Source of the DNA: Rhodamnia argentea
Taxonomy: Eukaryota; Streptophyta; Magnoliopsida; Myrtales; Myrtaceae
Reading direction: 5' to 3'
Length of the DNA: 64,000 nt
NCBI RefSeq assembly: GCF_020921035.1
Contig: NC_063160.1
Span: 16,457,095-16,521,094 of the forward strand
Positions 12,485 through 25,290 of this stretch are shown here, one piece after another. Under the pieces are notes generated by a model that was not told where the DNA came from, searched no databases, and saw only the letters and a program-made list of their open reading frames with translations. Both the position numbers and the translations under genes were made by a program. Each line of letters begins with the position of its first letter. Position 1 is the stretch's first letter.

Positions 12485-14884
12485 TTCTCTAGCTAATTAA
12501 CTCATCCACTGGATCGATCTCCCGAGGGAGTTCCTCCATTCTTGATTCTCGAAGACCATAGGCTCATGGAGGTTCTTGATTCGTACTTTTCAAGCAGACA
12601 AAGGCGGTACTAAATACAAGCCGGCCGATGCCTTGACAAAAGCAATGAAAATTTGGAAGTCATCAGCTTCATGAGTTTAGACTATAATGTGATTTGGCTT
12701 CTGGCGAGTCATGGTCGTGCAGGAATTGAGTAATTTACTTGGCACTTACTTGACAAGGAAGTCAAGTCTTGGCGGGGAATACGCATGCGGTGCATGTCTT
12801 GGCTAGCCCTTTCAGGGACTATATTTAAATGTTCCACCACTTGTTTGCTTACTCGGATCTTATCTATAGCACGGGCGACTGTAGATAAGTACGTTTCGTC
12901 TGCGAGAGCTGCAATATGTCACAGTCCCAAACTTGGGGACCAACCTGGTTTACGCGATCGCTGTCTTCGTGAACGAGTTGTACGTGACCAGAGCTGTGTC
13001 TGACCCACCGGCTGATGTTAATATAGATAGCCAGTGCACAAATACTAGCTCTTCAACCAGATTCATGAGTAGCGACTCCGAAGAGCAGAAGAAGAAGCTC
13101 GAGCGTGGATTTCCCAAGACTCATGAGTTTTTGCTAAACGCTATACACAGCTTCGAACAAACCGTACTACTGTGTAGACCACGAGGTTCGCATATGATTT
13201 GGACAGTTTTTAGCAAGAAACAGTAATGCTAATCTACTTTGAATACTGAGAGAATGGGCAGCTTCTTTCTGCTTGAAAGTAGCTCGTATGATTGAACCAG
13301 TCAACTAGTGTTATTTCATAGTTCCTTCTTGGTATTTACGGTAGAATTTGCTCGTAGAAGAGGAAAAGAAAATGAAGGTTAGGCATGCAAAGATCGTGGA
13401 GGGTTATAAGTCATGAGACTCGGGTCTTGGTCTTAAACCTCAAAACATTGGTAAGTCAACGGTATCTCTCTCCCTCTCTCCCCCGCCATGCACGCACAAA
13501 TGAAGTGACACCCCAGGTCCCCAGTAATGTCCAACACTCTAGATTAACTTAGATTAACTTTTTCAAACAAGTTGAACTAAAAGAGAATAAAATACTGTAG
13601 ACACGTAAAGAGATAGAATGGTCGGTAGAATTGCAATCAGCGGCGACGGCTGAAAGAGGAGAAAATTAGGGAAGTCAAGGTCAATCCCACGTAGATTTGA
13701 CTTTCAAATGGCTGGGACACGACAAGCAAGAGAATGGCCACAACCCACACGTCGTTAGAGACCGATCACCATCTTTTGCCTTGTTTTTCGTCATGAAAGA
13801 CAAATGCTGCGATTAGTGGGCGAGGAAGTTTCAGTGAAGTGGTGCAGATCAGACTTTTCGTATTCTTCCTGAACGGAGCCGTGGAGAATTGGTGAACTAC
13901 CACGCTAATATTACTGGTGAATTTGAAAACTGACATAAATTAGTGAAAGAGAGAAAGAAACCACCTAGAGTACTATTTGGTTAAATTAAGACTAAGGTTT
14001 TCTTCTCAACTTCGACTCTTGCATAATTGTATAGCAATACATGGGTGATTCTAAATCCTAGGAGTACTCGAGACAGTTTAAAATCTTTGTAGTATAAACG
14101 AAATGATCCTACTTCCGTCATCGTCATTTTTAGACATACAGGAAGTATAGCATATGGGTTTTGGCCGCCGGATTGCCTGCATATCTATCCATGTGCTTCA
14201 AGCTATTTTGCCTAGTAATTTTGGGATCGTGCACCAACTAGGACAACATATTACTGAGCTAATAACCTCGCCCAAACCCTAGTTTAAAATCTTACAGGCC
14301 CTCCACCATCCACTAATAATACGCCAACCCTCTCAGTTGATCCCCAAATCTAACATCATTAACTTTGCAAAATTGGCGTTTCGATTTCTGGTTCCTACAA
14401 AAAGTATCTCTGGCAGGACCCCCAAAATAGGAGATCCCTTGAGAGATTGGTGACCTGGTAAATAAAGGTGTAAGAGAATGGCATCTCCATCAGTAATGAG
14501 CTGAGGCGAAGATTTCATAGGAATTATGATGCAGGAAAACAAAATCCTTGTCAACAGCAACGCATGTTACAGCTCGAAGCTACTTGATGGCTATGACAAT
14601 AGGGGAGAGAGAGACAGAGACAGAGACAGAGACAGACACACAGACAGACAGAGACAGAGACAGAGACAGACGGACAGACAGAGACAGAGACAGAGACAGA
14701 GATTCAGAACCTCAGCTCTTACATTAGGAACAAACCATTCTTGTACTATACATAAACAGCAAGCAAATTCCTTAAATTATAGGCCACTGAGGATGGCAAG
14801 CCACGCAAGTTAGCAAGAACCTTATCAAAAAAAGCAGTCATGAAAGAGAACATCATGCTTACTCAAAACATCTTAACTAACGAA
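12485..14884. other. Intergenic DNA, 5' side of DUF1666-A and 3' side of SMC4
   Basis: No gene recognised. Short frames on both strands (for example around 12.9-13.2 kb) lack domains and codon bias. It holds the promoter side of the DUF1666-A gene (above 12485) and the likely 3' UTR of SMC4 (below 14885), including the CAGAGA microsatellite. Confidence 0.45.
14605..14702. repeat. (GAGACA)n microsatellite
   Basis: About 98 bp of imperfect GAGACA/GACAGA hexanucleotide repeat. It lies 183-280 bp past the SMC4 stop, so it may be transcribed in the SMC4 3' UTR (as TGTCTC on the sense strand). The Arg/Asp-rich open frame across it is an artefact of the repeat. Confidence 0.9.
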
Positions 14885-17800
14885 TCAGTCATCATCTTCT
14901 TGGTTTTCTTCTTGGTTTTTTCTTTTGGTCAAACAGTCATCATCTTCACACACCACAAAACTCTCAGGATTGATTGTAATGCTCTTAGTGCAGTTGTCAG
15001 TTTTGTATATTCCTACAAGTCGATCCGCCAGCTCAAACATGTTGTTTCTGAGGCTGCACATGGCATAGAGATAACATGAATATGGTGAGTCGGGAGAACA
15101 TTGTCATCCGAAATTTATTTAGACTATCTCCACACAATGTACCTTATGATAACGAACTGGGCATCCTTTGTCCGATCTTTCACATAATGTCCCACGATAG
15201 AAACATTTTTGAAGTCTGAGAAATTATAACACGTACAACTAAGCTTGGAACAGAGGCAAAATAAACAGCATGCCAGGAAAAGGAATGAACTCTGGAATGG
15301 GCACTGAGTACCTAGAGCAGCATCAATTTCGTCCATCACATATAGCGGAGTGGGTTTGTAGTGATGAAGGGCAAAGACAAGAGCTAATGAGCTGAGAGTC
15401 TGAAGATTCAGAAGGGCAATCGTCACACTAACACATAAAGCTTCATAAAATAAGGAGCAGAACAGCTATGTCCTCAAGTTACCTTTTCCCCGCCAGATAA
15501 GTTAGCAATATTCTTCCAGCTTTTCTTTGGTGGCCTGACACTGAAGACCACACCTTCAGAGAAGGGATCCAAAGAGTCAACCAATTCAAGTTCTGCATCA
15601 CCTCCTAGTGTGATCATCTGTTTTTTATAAGATACAGATCAGAAGGAAAAGTACTACAGGTGCTCAGCACCTGACATAGTTTGGAAGCTAGTCTTTTACA
15701 AGTGCACAAAAAATTGAGCCCCAGTTATAGAATAGTCCAGGTAATTGGAAGCTGAACTAGAGAAGGCAAGAGATGTGAGAGCACTAGCATCATCCAGAAC
15801 AATTAGTGCTAAGCATGCGTCAAGAAGAAGTTTATTAATGTGGAAAGATTGCATATTAAAGAGAAACTAAGAGAGCCATATATTTTCACGAACCTAAGCA
15901 GACACGTGCGGGCATTCGAGTTATCCCGTTATACAATTACTCAAATAGGGGAGAGAAGTAAGAACCTGGTACATCTCTTTTAATTTCAGAGATATTGTAT
16001 TGAATCCTGCCATGAACTCATCTAACCTAATATGAAAATTCCAGTTAGAACTATTTCCATGTCAATATGCAACAAAAAAGACAATCATTCTTACCTCTTC
16101 TTTCTCCACTCATCATACTGTTTCTTTATGTCATCTCGTTGTTGAGTGATATGATTAAGATCATCAACTCGTTCACCATATAATGCAACTTTTTTCCTGT
16201 ACCTGTACATGCACAGATATTTATATAGAAACTCTTCCAATGCATCTCATGGTGCAGAGGATATTGGGAGCAAGGAGAAAAAGTCCCTACTCTGAGATTG
16301 AATCGAGATTAGGACTCATTTCCTTGAGCTGTGCTTCTAGTAGTGCTACTATCTCAAGTGCCCTCCTCAAGTCACAAGTCTCGGTCAGAGTCTTATCAGT
16401 CAATGTAGCTTGAAGCTTTGCAGGATCCACTGAATCTTTGTGAATCCTACAAGAGACAAAATAGGATTTGAGAAACTATGCACTGCTCTGCCAACATCGA
16501 ATTTCTTTTTCTACAAACCAACATACTGTTCCATATGTTTTGTAAGTGCAACTTGCAGGTCGTCAAGTCTTTTCTGGTAACTTTTTGCCTTCAACTCCAA
16601 TTCTTTGTATTTATTCTTCATGTCTTGTAGGTTATAGGCAGAATCAACCTGCAGTAACAAGAAACCCCAATCATATGGCCCGCTCGTGGATGGCAGGAGC
16701 AGGAAGTGGAAAAGGTTTTGCCAAATGGTACCTCTGACGCCCGCAATTCATCCACAGACCTTTTCACTTTCTCATATTCAGATTTTGCTTTCTCCAAGAC
16801 ATCTCTATGTTGATCTATAAGCTAAAAGCAAGCACCCAAAGTAATGACATATCAACATCAACCAACAGCTGTAGGTTATCTTGTCTGGAGACGGCAAGGA
16901 TTACCCTATGGCATATGCACAAAGAGAGAACAGACACAATAATACCTGCTGCGTGTCTTTGTAATTTTCTTGAACTTTAAATGCTTTCTGTTCTATTTCT
17001 CGGAAAGCAGTCCGTAACTTCTCCTTCTCCTCAACAAGTCTCTCTTTCTCCTTTTTCGCCTCCTCAAGCCCTTTGGTTAATTCCTTTATCTTTTTGTTGC
17101 CAGACTCTATCTGGTTTTTGTGGCGATTTATATCTGTCTTGTGCTGATCAATATCCTGATAGTGGAAAGATAAATTCATATACTTTTCAATAAACTCATA
17201 CAATATTCAAATGATGCAGGTTCTCACAGATTGAATCTTAGAGACCCTGGACTTCTGCGCTTTCATCTTTTCCCCCCCAGCATCTATTTTCTTCTGCAGC
17301 TCCGACGCCTGAAAACAGAAGTCATCACCACAAAGAGTAAGCAGTAAGACAAATCCAGTTAAAAGTACCACAGGCTAGTTTGTCTATGCCGTCTGTGGCA
17401 TAATGATACACAGATCAGAGACAGCAGGCAACATTTAGTTGCACAACGATAAAAACAGCAAAGCTTATTAGAAGAACAATCATTTAAAAACCCACCATCT
17501 CCTTCAGTTTTTTGGATCCCGACATGATCCTACCAATCTCCTTTTCTTCATCGCGCATAATTTTCTTGAGCTCCTCAAGCCTATCAAGCTCCTCCTTCCC
17601 TGGCTTTGATGCTGCCTTCAAAGAATCAAGGTCTTTTTCGAGGTCGCTATGTGCGGAATGCATGCTGTCTATCTGTAAAGGAAGATATTTGTCCATAAGT
17701 AACAGTACATATAACAACAGCAACATGACTGAAACTAATAAGTACCTCCTTCTGGCACTTAGCCAACTCCATCTCCAGATCTGCAAGTGTTTTTTCAGAG

Positions 17801-20800
17801 GACTGGTGACGCCTCACAGCATCAGCTATTTGTTGTCGCAGATTGCTTAATTTATCAGACAAGGTACAAAGTTCATTCTCTGCATTTCTAATAGCTTCCA
17901 CAGACAAATTTGTGCTTCGAATGCATGTACCCATCTTACCACCACGGGGTTTACTTCCCCCTCCACTCATGGTTCCAGATTTTTCAAAAAGTGCTCCTTC
18001 TAGTGTTACAACACGTCTAAATTCTCTATTTCCACTGTACGCAATGCGTGTTGCCTGAAAGTTCAACATAAGTGCAATTACATGACAGACCCTAAAGGAC
18101 TAAGATATCTTTCTGAGAAAAATAAGCCTTGCCATATGAAAGTAAAATTATTTCCAATCTTGCGGCACTAACTTACAGGACCTTCATAGATTACTAATTA
18201 AGCCAAGAGACAAAGCCAAAAAAGTAAAATATTTAGACACGTCCACATGTGCAGATGTGTGCGGTTGTGCAAAAAAACCAAATCTCAGATACGTGAGATG
18301 TCACAACTTTATCATTACCTGATCAAGATTCTCTGCTACGACAGTATTTCCAAGTGCGGCATAAAAGGCAAGCTTCATTCTCTCATCTTGGACTTTGATT
18401 AGGTCAAATAGACGTGGAACACCTTCTGGAGTGCTTACCTTCTCCTTCAATTTGTGGAGAAGACCAACTTGCTTCTCCTTCATTAAGGGAAAACATAAGT
18501 TAAAAAAAATAAGCAATTTTGTAAAGCATGGTAGAAAATTACCCAACTATCAACACTTTCCTTCCCAACTCTGCAGTCCTACCAGCACACTCGAGGCCGA
18601 AGAAAAACTGGTTAAAGAAGAGTGACGCGTGTGCATTCAAGGTGATGAATACAGATTGAAGAAAGGAAACAGGGGGGTGAATAATCAATCTCAATGGGGT
18701 CAGGGAACTGGCGTATTGCCAAACTAGCAGCATCAGCTGGTTCAACCAGCACATAGTAAAGCAACAGTCGTCTAAAGTAGCATCTGAGAGACGAGGGTTA
18801 ATAAGCAAATTGTACCAATATCATGAAAGTTGCAATGCCTAGTTTCTCTTTCCGTAGTAACTGAACACATGCTTGTGCCGCGCTTGTTGTTTCCACCACT
18901 ATATAGTCAAGTCCTGGACAAGCCGTTGATATAGCAATATCGTACTTTGCTGCAAGATGTAAAGTCAGTTCAGCATCTGATCTGTTAAAGATTATTTAGC
19001 TTTTGGGGAGCAGACAAAACACAGCCTCAGAATCATTAGATGCATATCCATAATATGTGGGCCACCCACTTGGATATTGGCTCGTATCTTAAAGTCCCTG
19101 AGTCAAATTTCAACAGTAAAACAAGAATGAAGCCAAATATAAGTGGAGCAATAAACAACACTAACCATCAATAGCACCTAAGTCACCCATTCGCCCGTAT
19201 ATTCCCTCTATCTGATTTGACCGCTTGGCATGCAAAATCGCCTTCAAAACTGATCCTTCACTCTTCTCAGATTCCATAACAGACTTAAGTTGAGCAACCT
19301 TTTCTCTTGCAGCTTGCTCAAGAGGGATCAGTGTTTCTTGCTCTCTGATGCATTCCTACAGGTAGCTTAAAAGTTTGAGCAGTATGTGAAAAAGAACGAA
19401 AGAAATGCAATGGCAATCATGATACAAACTTGCTCCAATCTTCGAGCTTCTGAGACTTCCATCCTTTTCTTCTGGATATCCTCTTTGATATTGGCAATGT
19501 TTTCTGTTCTTCTTTTGATGTTTCCCTTGATGTCATCCATTTGCTTTTGAGCACCCTCAAAAGCAGAACGACCAGCTTCATGCTGTGAGAAATAAATATA
19601 TAACTGAGCCAAAGGTTTACATACCAAAGCAAAATTGTTTCTTGAGCTCTTCTTTAATTGCTCAAAGCATAATAATTCATAGAACAAGACCTCACGGCAA
19701 GCAGGGGTATATTTCACACGTCATTTCCAATCCCCTTCCAGTAAGCTAAAAATGAAATTTCTTCTCAATGCAAGATGATTTTATTTCTCATCTCTTTGAC
19801 TAACAACACTTGTACCTCCTACAGTCATTTAGCCGTCGTAGGGGCTTAAAGTCCAACTAGGAGATAGATATTTCTAGCAGCAATATCATCTACTGAACAT
19901 GTAAGTGGATGGCACATCACCTTCTCATCAAGAAGCTTGCTCGCAGAACATGCCTCATCAAGTTTTCCCCTATGCTCGATCAGTTCTTTATCCCAAGGTT
20001 CTAATTCAGCACGAACTTTTCCAAGCTCAGAACGAAATTTCTCAGTTTCCACTGCTTGCCAAAACCATCAGAAGGTTCAAAGGGTTTAGGAAAGCTCAGC
20101 ATGAAACTCCAATATACGATTGCAATAAGGGGTTGCATCTTCATAAAATAAGTACTCCATCTAACCCATTCTATTGCAGAATAAGAAATGGAGCATGTCC
20201 ATCCAAGCAATGTTGGAGGGGAGGCTTTGCTTCTTAACCAATTAAATCACATTATGAATAAATTGGATGAAACTAACTTCATTTTAATAAGATTCAAGCT
20301 TAATCTAGACACTGTTGAGTGTCTCTCTCACGTGAATTTGATCCAACAAAAGTCGAAGTCAGTAAGTTTGATACTTAACCTGTCATTAAATAAGAAAGCT
20401 CATAAGAAAGAAGCTACAAGCTTTCCCAATTACAACTAAGTATATTATTGTTTAGACTGATTATCGTCCTTGAGTAACTTGGACACGAGAAAAAGAATTT
20501 ATGAATATGCTCACAGCTCAGAAGAGCATTTGGAGATTGAACCAGAAAATTGTGCCATATGCAAGGTTCAACTAACAAAAAGTGAGAAATTACCTTGAAA
20601 GTTCTTTTCGACTTTCTCCATAATAGCTGCTTCATCAGACAACAGCTTTTCCAGTTTTGGAATATTGTCCTCAAGTTCTGGAATTGTCTTTGCTGAATCC
20701 TCACACGTCTTTTTTAAACCTTCAATCTTCAACATATCCTAAAAGAAGAAACAGGTGACATGCCAAATCATGCTTATTGTATGTGAACTATTTGTTTCCT

Positions 20801-23404
20801 ACCTTTGCAAGTTTCTCCTCAACTTTCTTTATTTTTTGCTTCTTGTGCTTCAAATCTTCCCGATATTTGATATCTTGATTTTCAAACTCCTTGAACTCAT
20901 CCTTACAGACTCGAAGGTTATTATCCAACTCCTGATCATCCATAGACAAACCCAATTGCACATATTCAGAAGAACCGACTGGGAAAAAAAGTTGCAGCAG
21001 TAATCACCACATTGCAATGAGTGATCACACTTCCTTTCTCATAACAAAAAACCAGCTATGTGGTGACTTCCTGTAGCAACTTCAACTTGTTAGTCAGATC
21101 CATGCGTAACATACCTCTTGTCTGTTCAAATATTTTTGGTGCACAGCCTCAAGCTCCTTCAGTGTCTTGTTGCTTTCTCCAATTTTCTCCCTAGAATAAA
21201 CATCCCGAGACCCAACGCAAAAGTGTGAAATTTGGATACTGACACAAACACAATGAAGCAAACAGATATACCTTTGTCCATTCAAATTTTCTTCTAGGCT
21301 GGAGAGGTTTGCTTGCATTTCAATCATTTTGGTGTTGCTATCTTCATAAGCCAATTTTGTGGCTTTCTCTTGCCATTTCATCAGAGACAACTCCCTCAGC
21401 ATGTAAGATTCTGCTTCATTCTTCACGTCCTATTGCAAAGGCAATAATAAAAACCAGTACCAACTTAAGACCACAAAACCTAAGATTTTATGTGTCCAAA
21501 GTATATTGTAATACCTCCAGGCTATCTCTTTCTTTCTCAGCCAGCTTCACCATTTGAACTACCCCGGATCTCTTCTCATTCAGTGACTCCAGCCTGCAAC
21601 GACGATTATTGCACTTGTCATTGTCAGTCTGAACATTACTCATTGTGCGATGCCATGGGAAACAGACGAGTGGCTCAACATATTCAGCAAACAAAGGATA
21701 GAGGCGTAAGTTAGGTGATGGTAGCACATCCAATGTATTATTCTGTATAAAAATGGAACATTGCATCATCCTACTGTTCAACTTCATAGGTTATAGGCAC
21801 TGACTTGCTATTCCACAGCACAAAGCCACAAATTATAGCCTATAGTCTATCGTTCAAAAGAGCACTTTCCTATTAAACATAAGGCAAGCCCATTTACACC
21901 TATGAACAAAGGTGCATCTAGAAAAATACACCATATGGAACCCCGTAAAATGTAAGATTGTGAGAGTGCTCTCTTATGTTGTCATTCAAGTTCCGAGATG
22001 AAGTACTCACTCTTTGAATGATTCATCTATTTTCTCGACGTACTTGTTGGTTCCAATAATGTCTTCAAGATACTCAAGAAAACCTTCGTCGTGAGGTCCT
22101 TGGGCCTTCGGCTTCATTAAGGAAATCTGCTCGACTTCACCCTGATGATAGCAAACATGAAGTCAGTTACGGTTTGCATTAACCTCAACCGCAACACTTT
22201 GTGACAGGATTGACCTGAAGAATCAAGAAACGGTTGTTGTCCAAGTCCACTCCTTTCCCTCTCAATAATTTAGTAACCTCTGTGAAGTTACTCGAGCGGT
22301 TATTAATGTAGTACTTGGAGGAGTTGTCTCGAAATGCAACCCGGCTTATTTCAAAATCACTTCCTGGAAGAACTTCATATCCACCATCATCCTGGAGTTT
22401 TGAAAATTGATTATATCAGGAACATATTAACACTGCGACTCCGCAACAAATCAACGCTCTAATTACTTATCTCTAATCGTCTGTGATTGGTGTAAAAAGT
22501 ATCAGCTTATAAAGAAATATCAAGATTGGACCCAAAAAAAAAAAGAAATATCAAGAAACAAATACTGGCCCACACAATAATTCAGCATACTCACTGTTGC
22601 TTCTATCCAGAAGGGAAAGGACTTTGAGTAATAGATAAAACTAACAATCCTATCGTGCAATCTCTATTGGATATAAACATGGGGAGGGCAGATAGGGTAC
22701 GAGATGGAAGTCTTTGTTACCAAATCCACAATTTCCTGAAAGTGAACGGAAACGCCAGCGCTGTCAAGATTCTGGTGATTAGTTGAGTTGTGGATAAGCT
22801 CCGAAACCTTGTTGAGCCTCATCTGCAGAGACAGGCCCAAATTTCCACAAATGCAAGATCACTTTAGCAATATGGTTGTCGAAAAGCTTTGTAAAATTCA
22901 GCTTTGAAGAGCACGCATCTGCAAATATACCTGCTTTGCTCTCTTCCCGAACACAAAAAGCATAGCATCTATCACGTTGCTCTTCCCGCTCCCATTCGGT
23001 CCCACTACAGCTGAAAAGCTCTGAAAAAATTCGAAAAGAACTCAATGGCCGTGTTTGCGAGCCACAGAACTCTTTTGCTCTTTGTCAAACGAATAAACAT
23101 GGGTATTGAACAAAGGCGCGATCCTAATATCGCCAACAATGGGAATTCCTAAAAACTTTAGCTTTCACCAACATGCGCGAGGGCGAAACTCCAGTTTCTT
23201 CGCTACAAAACCAGCAAATTGCACAGTGAAAGAGCTCAGAACCCTAACCTTGTGAAAAGGGCCAACGCGCTGCTCGCCCGCGTAAGACTTGAAATTCCTC
23301 ATCACCATCTCCTTGATAAACAGCCTCGGCGAGCCGTTCCCCCTCGACGGCTTCCGACCCGCCGAGGCCGGCTCGCGGGTCATCGCGTCGTCCCCATTTT
23401 CCAT
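14885..23404 (-). CDS. SMC4: SMC4, condensin ATPase subunit (CAP-C)
   Basis: Core ATPase of condensin, paired with SMC2 in mitotic chromosome condensation. Twenty-eight exons: 23404-23249, 23020-22931, 22822-22721, 22391-22215, 22141-22011, 21593-21515, 21429-21272, 21190-21115, 20931-20803, 20738-20594, 20051-19921, 19582-19430, 19355-19166, 18949-18816, 18477-18319, 18054-17746, 17672-17496, 17308-17228, 17155-16946, 16821-16732, 16648-16527, 16446-16291, 16202-16095, 16026-15966, 15617-15483, 15399-15312, 15215-15143, 15053-14885. They sum to 3789 nt, exactly 1262 codons plus stop, with GT-AG borders. Walker A GPNGSGKS is at 59-66, ABC signature LSGGEK at 1148-1153, Walker [10 protein letters not shown] at 1171-1179. 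Coiled coils flank a hinge (about 550-720: [18 protein letters not shown]). Length fits Arabidopsis SMC4 (about 1240). The tail is Asp/Lys-rich. Nothing is broken. ATG at 23404 chosen because exon 1 continues into the conserved [15 protein letters not shown]. Confidence 0.96.
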
Positions 23405-23598
23405 CCCCTGTTGCCTGGATTCGAGCTCGCCTGCCCTGCGCTGCTCCGCTAACCAATTAAAGCGCTCTCCAGTTCGTTCGGTATGCGTCGCAACCGATCT
23501 CCGAGGAAGAGAAACCAGCGATACGCAACTATGTCCGAATCCTATAGAATCTCTACACCCGATACAAGTGGGGTTTCGAGTGGAAGAATCGGCAAAAT

Positions 23599-23607
23599 GG
23601 CGGGAAA
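23599..23607 (-). promoter_or_regulatory. Consensus E2F site upstream of SMC4
   Basis: On the SMC4 sense strand the sequence is TTTCCCGCC, a perfect match to the plant E2F consensus TTTSSCGC, about 195 bp upstream of the SMC4 ATG. E2F sites are typical of plant S-phase genes, so this fits a cell-cycle gene. Occupancy is inferred. Confidence 0.6.
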
Positions 23608-25030
23608 GAGATCTGCTTTGAATTCTAGGCCAGCCAGCCAATGATTCGACCAGAAAAAGGGGAAAAAGGATCTTGACGGGATCGGGCTCAGAGGCCCAAA
23701 TTGAATTTGGGCTTGCCCCCAACTTTTTGGGCAATGAAGAAGAGATCGTCCGTACGATCACCGACTCTGGGCTGAACAGTCTCAATTATGTCTTGAATTC
23801 CAATCGAGCCATCTTCATAAGAGTTTTCCCTTCTAATCTTCACAAAACACACGACGATGATAAGAACGGAATTTTCCTTCGGCCGGACCACGGTCGCCTG
23901 AAGCCGTTTTATCGGAGATTATGAGCTTTCTGATAAATTAGTAAATGTACCGGGCGATGCCACGTTCGAGCAGGGTAAAAATAAATTGGAATTTGACGTA
24001 GATATATTGCATCGAAAATCATGCTGCAAATGTTGAAGGAATTTCAATTAAAGGGAGGGATGGTTGTTGTCATTAACGTTACAGAACTCTCCTAAGGTAA
24101 AACCCATCGACTATTCGGGTTTCACGTGCTCATAACTTGAAGGGTTGATAAGTTTAATATATCCCAATAGATGTCGATTTCATTCAACGATTTTCGGACC
24201 AATGAGTAGCTATTACCCAAAGAAATAAGCATTGTGTTTGAGTCACATGACCCCCTACATATATTGCCTCTCAATTCACACACACACATACATATACATA
24301 TATAAATGGCGCCCACTAGATTCATCCTTAGTGATAACAATTTCGCAATAAGAAACAAATGTTTCCACAAGCATTATTTCGGGGCCTCTCATTTGATTAC
24401 ACCTAAGTGCACATGACGCAATGGGACAAAGGGTCGATTTTTCTCACGCCTCGACCGAGTTATCATCTTTACCACTCTGCTCCTAGGGGCCTTTGATTAT
24501 GCTAATGATGCCATGTTAAGGCTGCAAAAAATGTCGAGCGATCAAATCAAACGCTATTTCATCCGGATTCACGATGCTCAAATCAAAACGAGGATGTAAG
24601 AATGTGAAAAAAGAAAGAAAGAGAAAGGGTAAAAAAAAAAAAGGGGAGGAGGGGCACGGAGTTGTCATCTCAAACCATACAAAGGTGTCATTCTTTTCCA
24701 CATTGAAATCCCTAGAAATTAGGAAAGATGTTGGTGGCGTGAGGTGCTGTGTCCTTATACTCCCATCTGCTCGTGAACAGTATTGCCACAGCTCACCATT
24801 GGGGACCATTCGTTCTGCCCCACCACCCATGGTTTTCCTTCTCTCTTCCGGGGAGAGAAACCCTAGTTGTCGTTGATTATGGTTTGCAGCTTTTTTTTCT
24901 TTCGATTTTCAGATATTTAGTTAACTTTCTGGGCGATGGAAATATATATGGTTCGTCAGAAATCATGGGGTGATTTCACTGATGCAAGAGCCTTGAGGTT
25001 GGGAAGTTGTCAAATTAAGCACAGATTTAT
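23608..25030. other. Intergenic DNA, 5' side of SMC4
   Basis: No gene recognised. It contains a CA/TA-rich run near 24276-24304 and a purine-rich, poly-A tract near 24600-24650. Open frames here are short and without recognisable domains. Confidence 0.45.
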
Positions 25031-25290
25031 CGTACGGATGTCAATTCAACTCTAAACTTTTCGATTAATTTTTTATCGATTCAATCATAAACATTCACGC
25101 GAAACTCCGATGTAGTCATTCTTACCAATTTTTATCGGATATCAATGACACAGCCGCTAACGACTGGACCGCCATGTCGGCGCCATCTGATGAAATTTGA
25201 TCGAGCTAGCTAGATTAGAATTTAGGCTCAAAAAGTTTAGGGCTAAACTGGTAAAATTGAAAAGTTCAAGGCTGAATTGACATCCGTACG
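25031..25290. mobile_element. Short inverted-repeat element B (MITE)
   Basis: About 260 bp with terminal inverted repeats: CGTACGGATGTCAATTCA at the left is mirrored by TGAATTGACATCCGTACG at the right, and the match continues inward with 'aaacttttcgatt' against 'aattgaaaagttc'. Arms contain 'atgtcggcgcc' type motifs related to the larger elements. No coding capacity. Confidence 0.8.

Noticed and set aside
12601..12684. Peptide resembling the end of Copia RNase H (KPADALTKAM)
   Set aside because: Only a dozen residues match, nothing else of a retroelement is present nearby, and the following residues do not fit.
14526..14813. 95-codon ORF over the GAGACA repeat
   Set aside because: Arg/Asp repeat product of a microsatellite, lying in the SMC4 3' flank.
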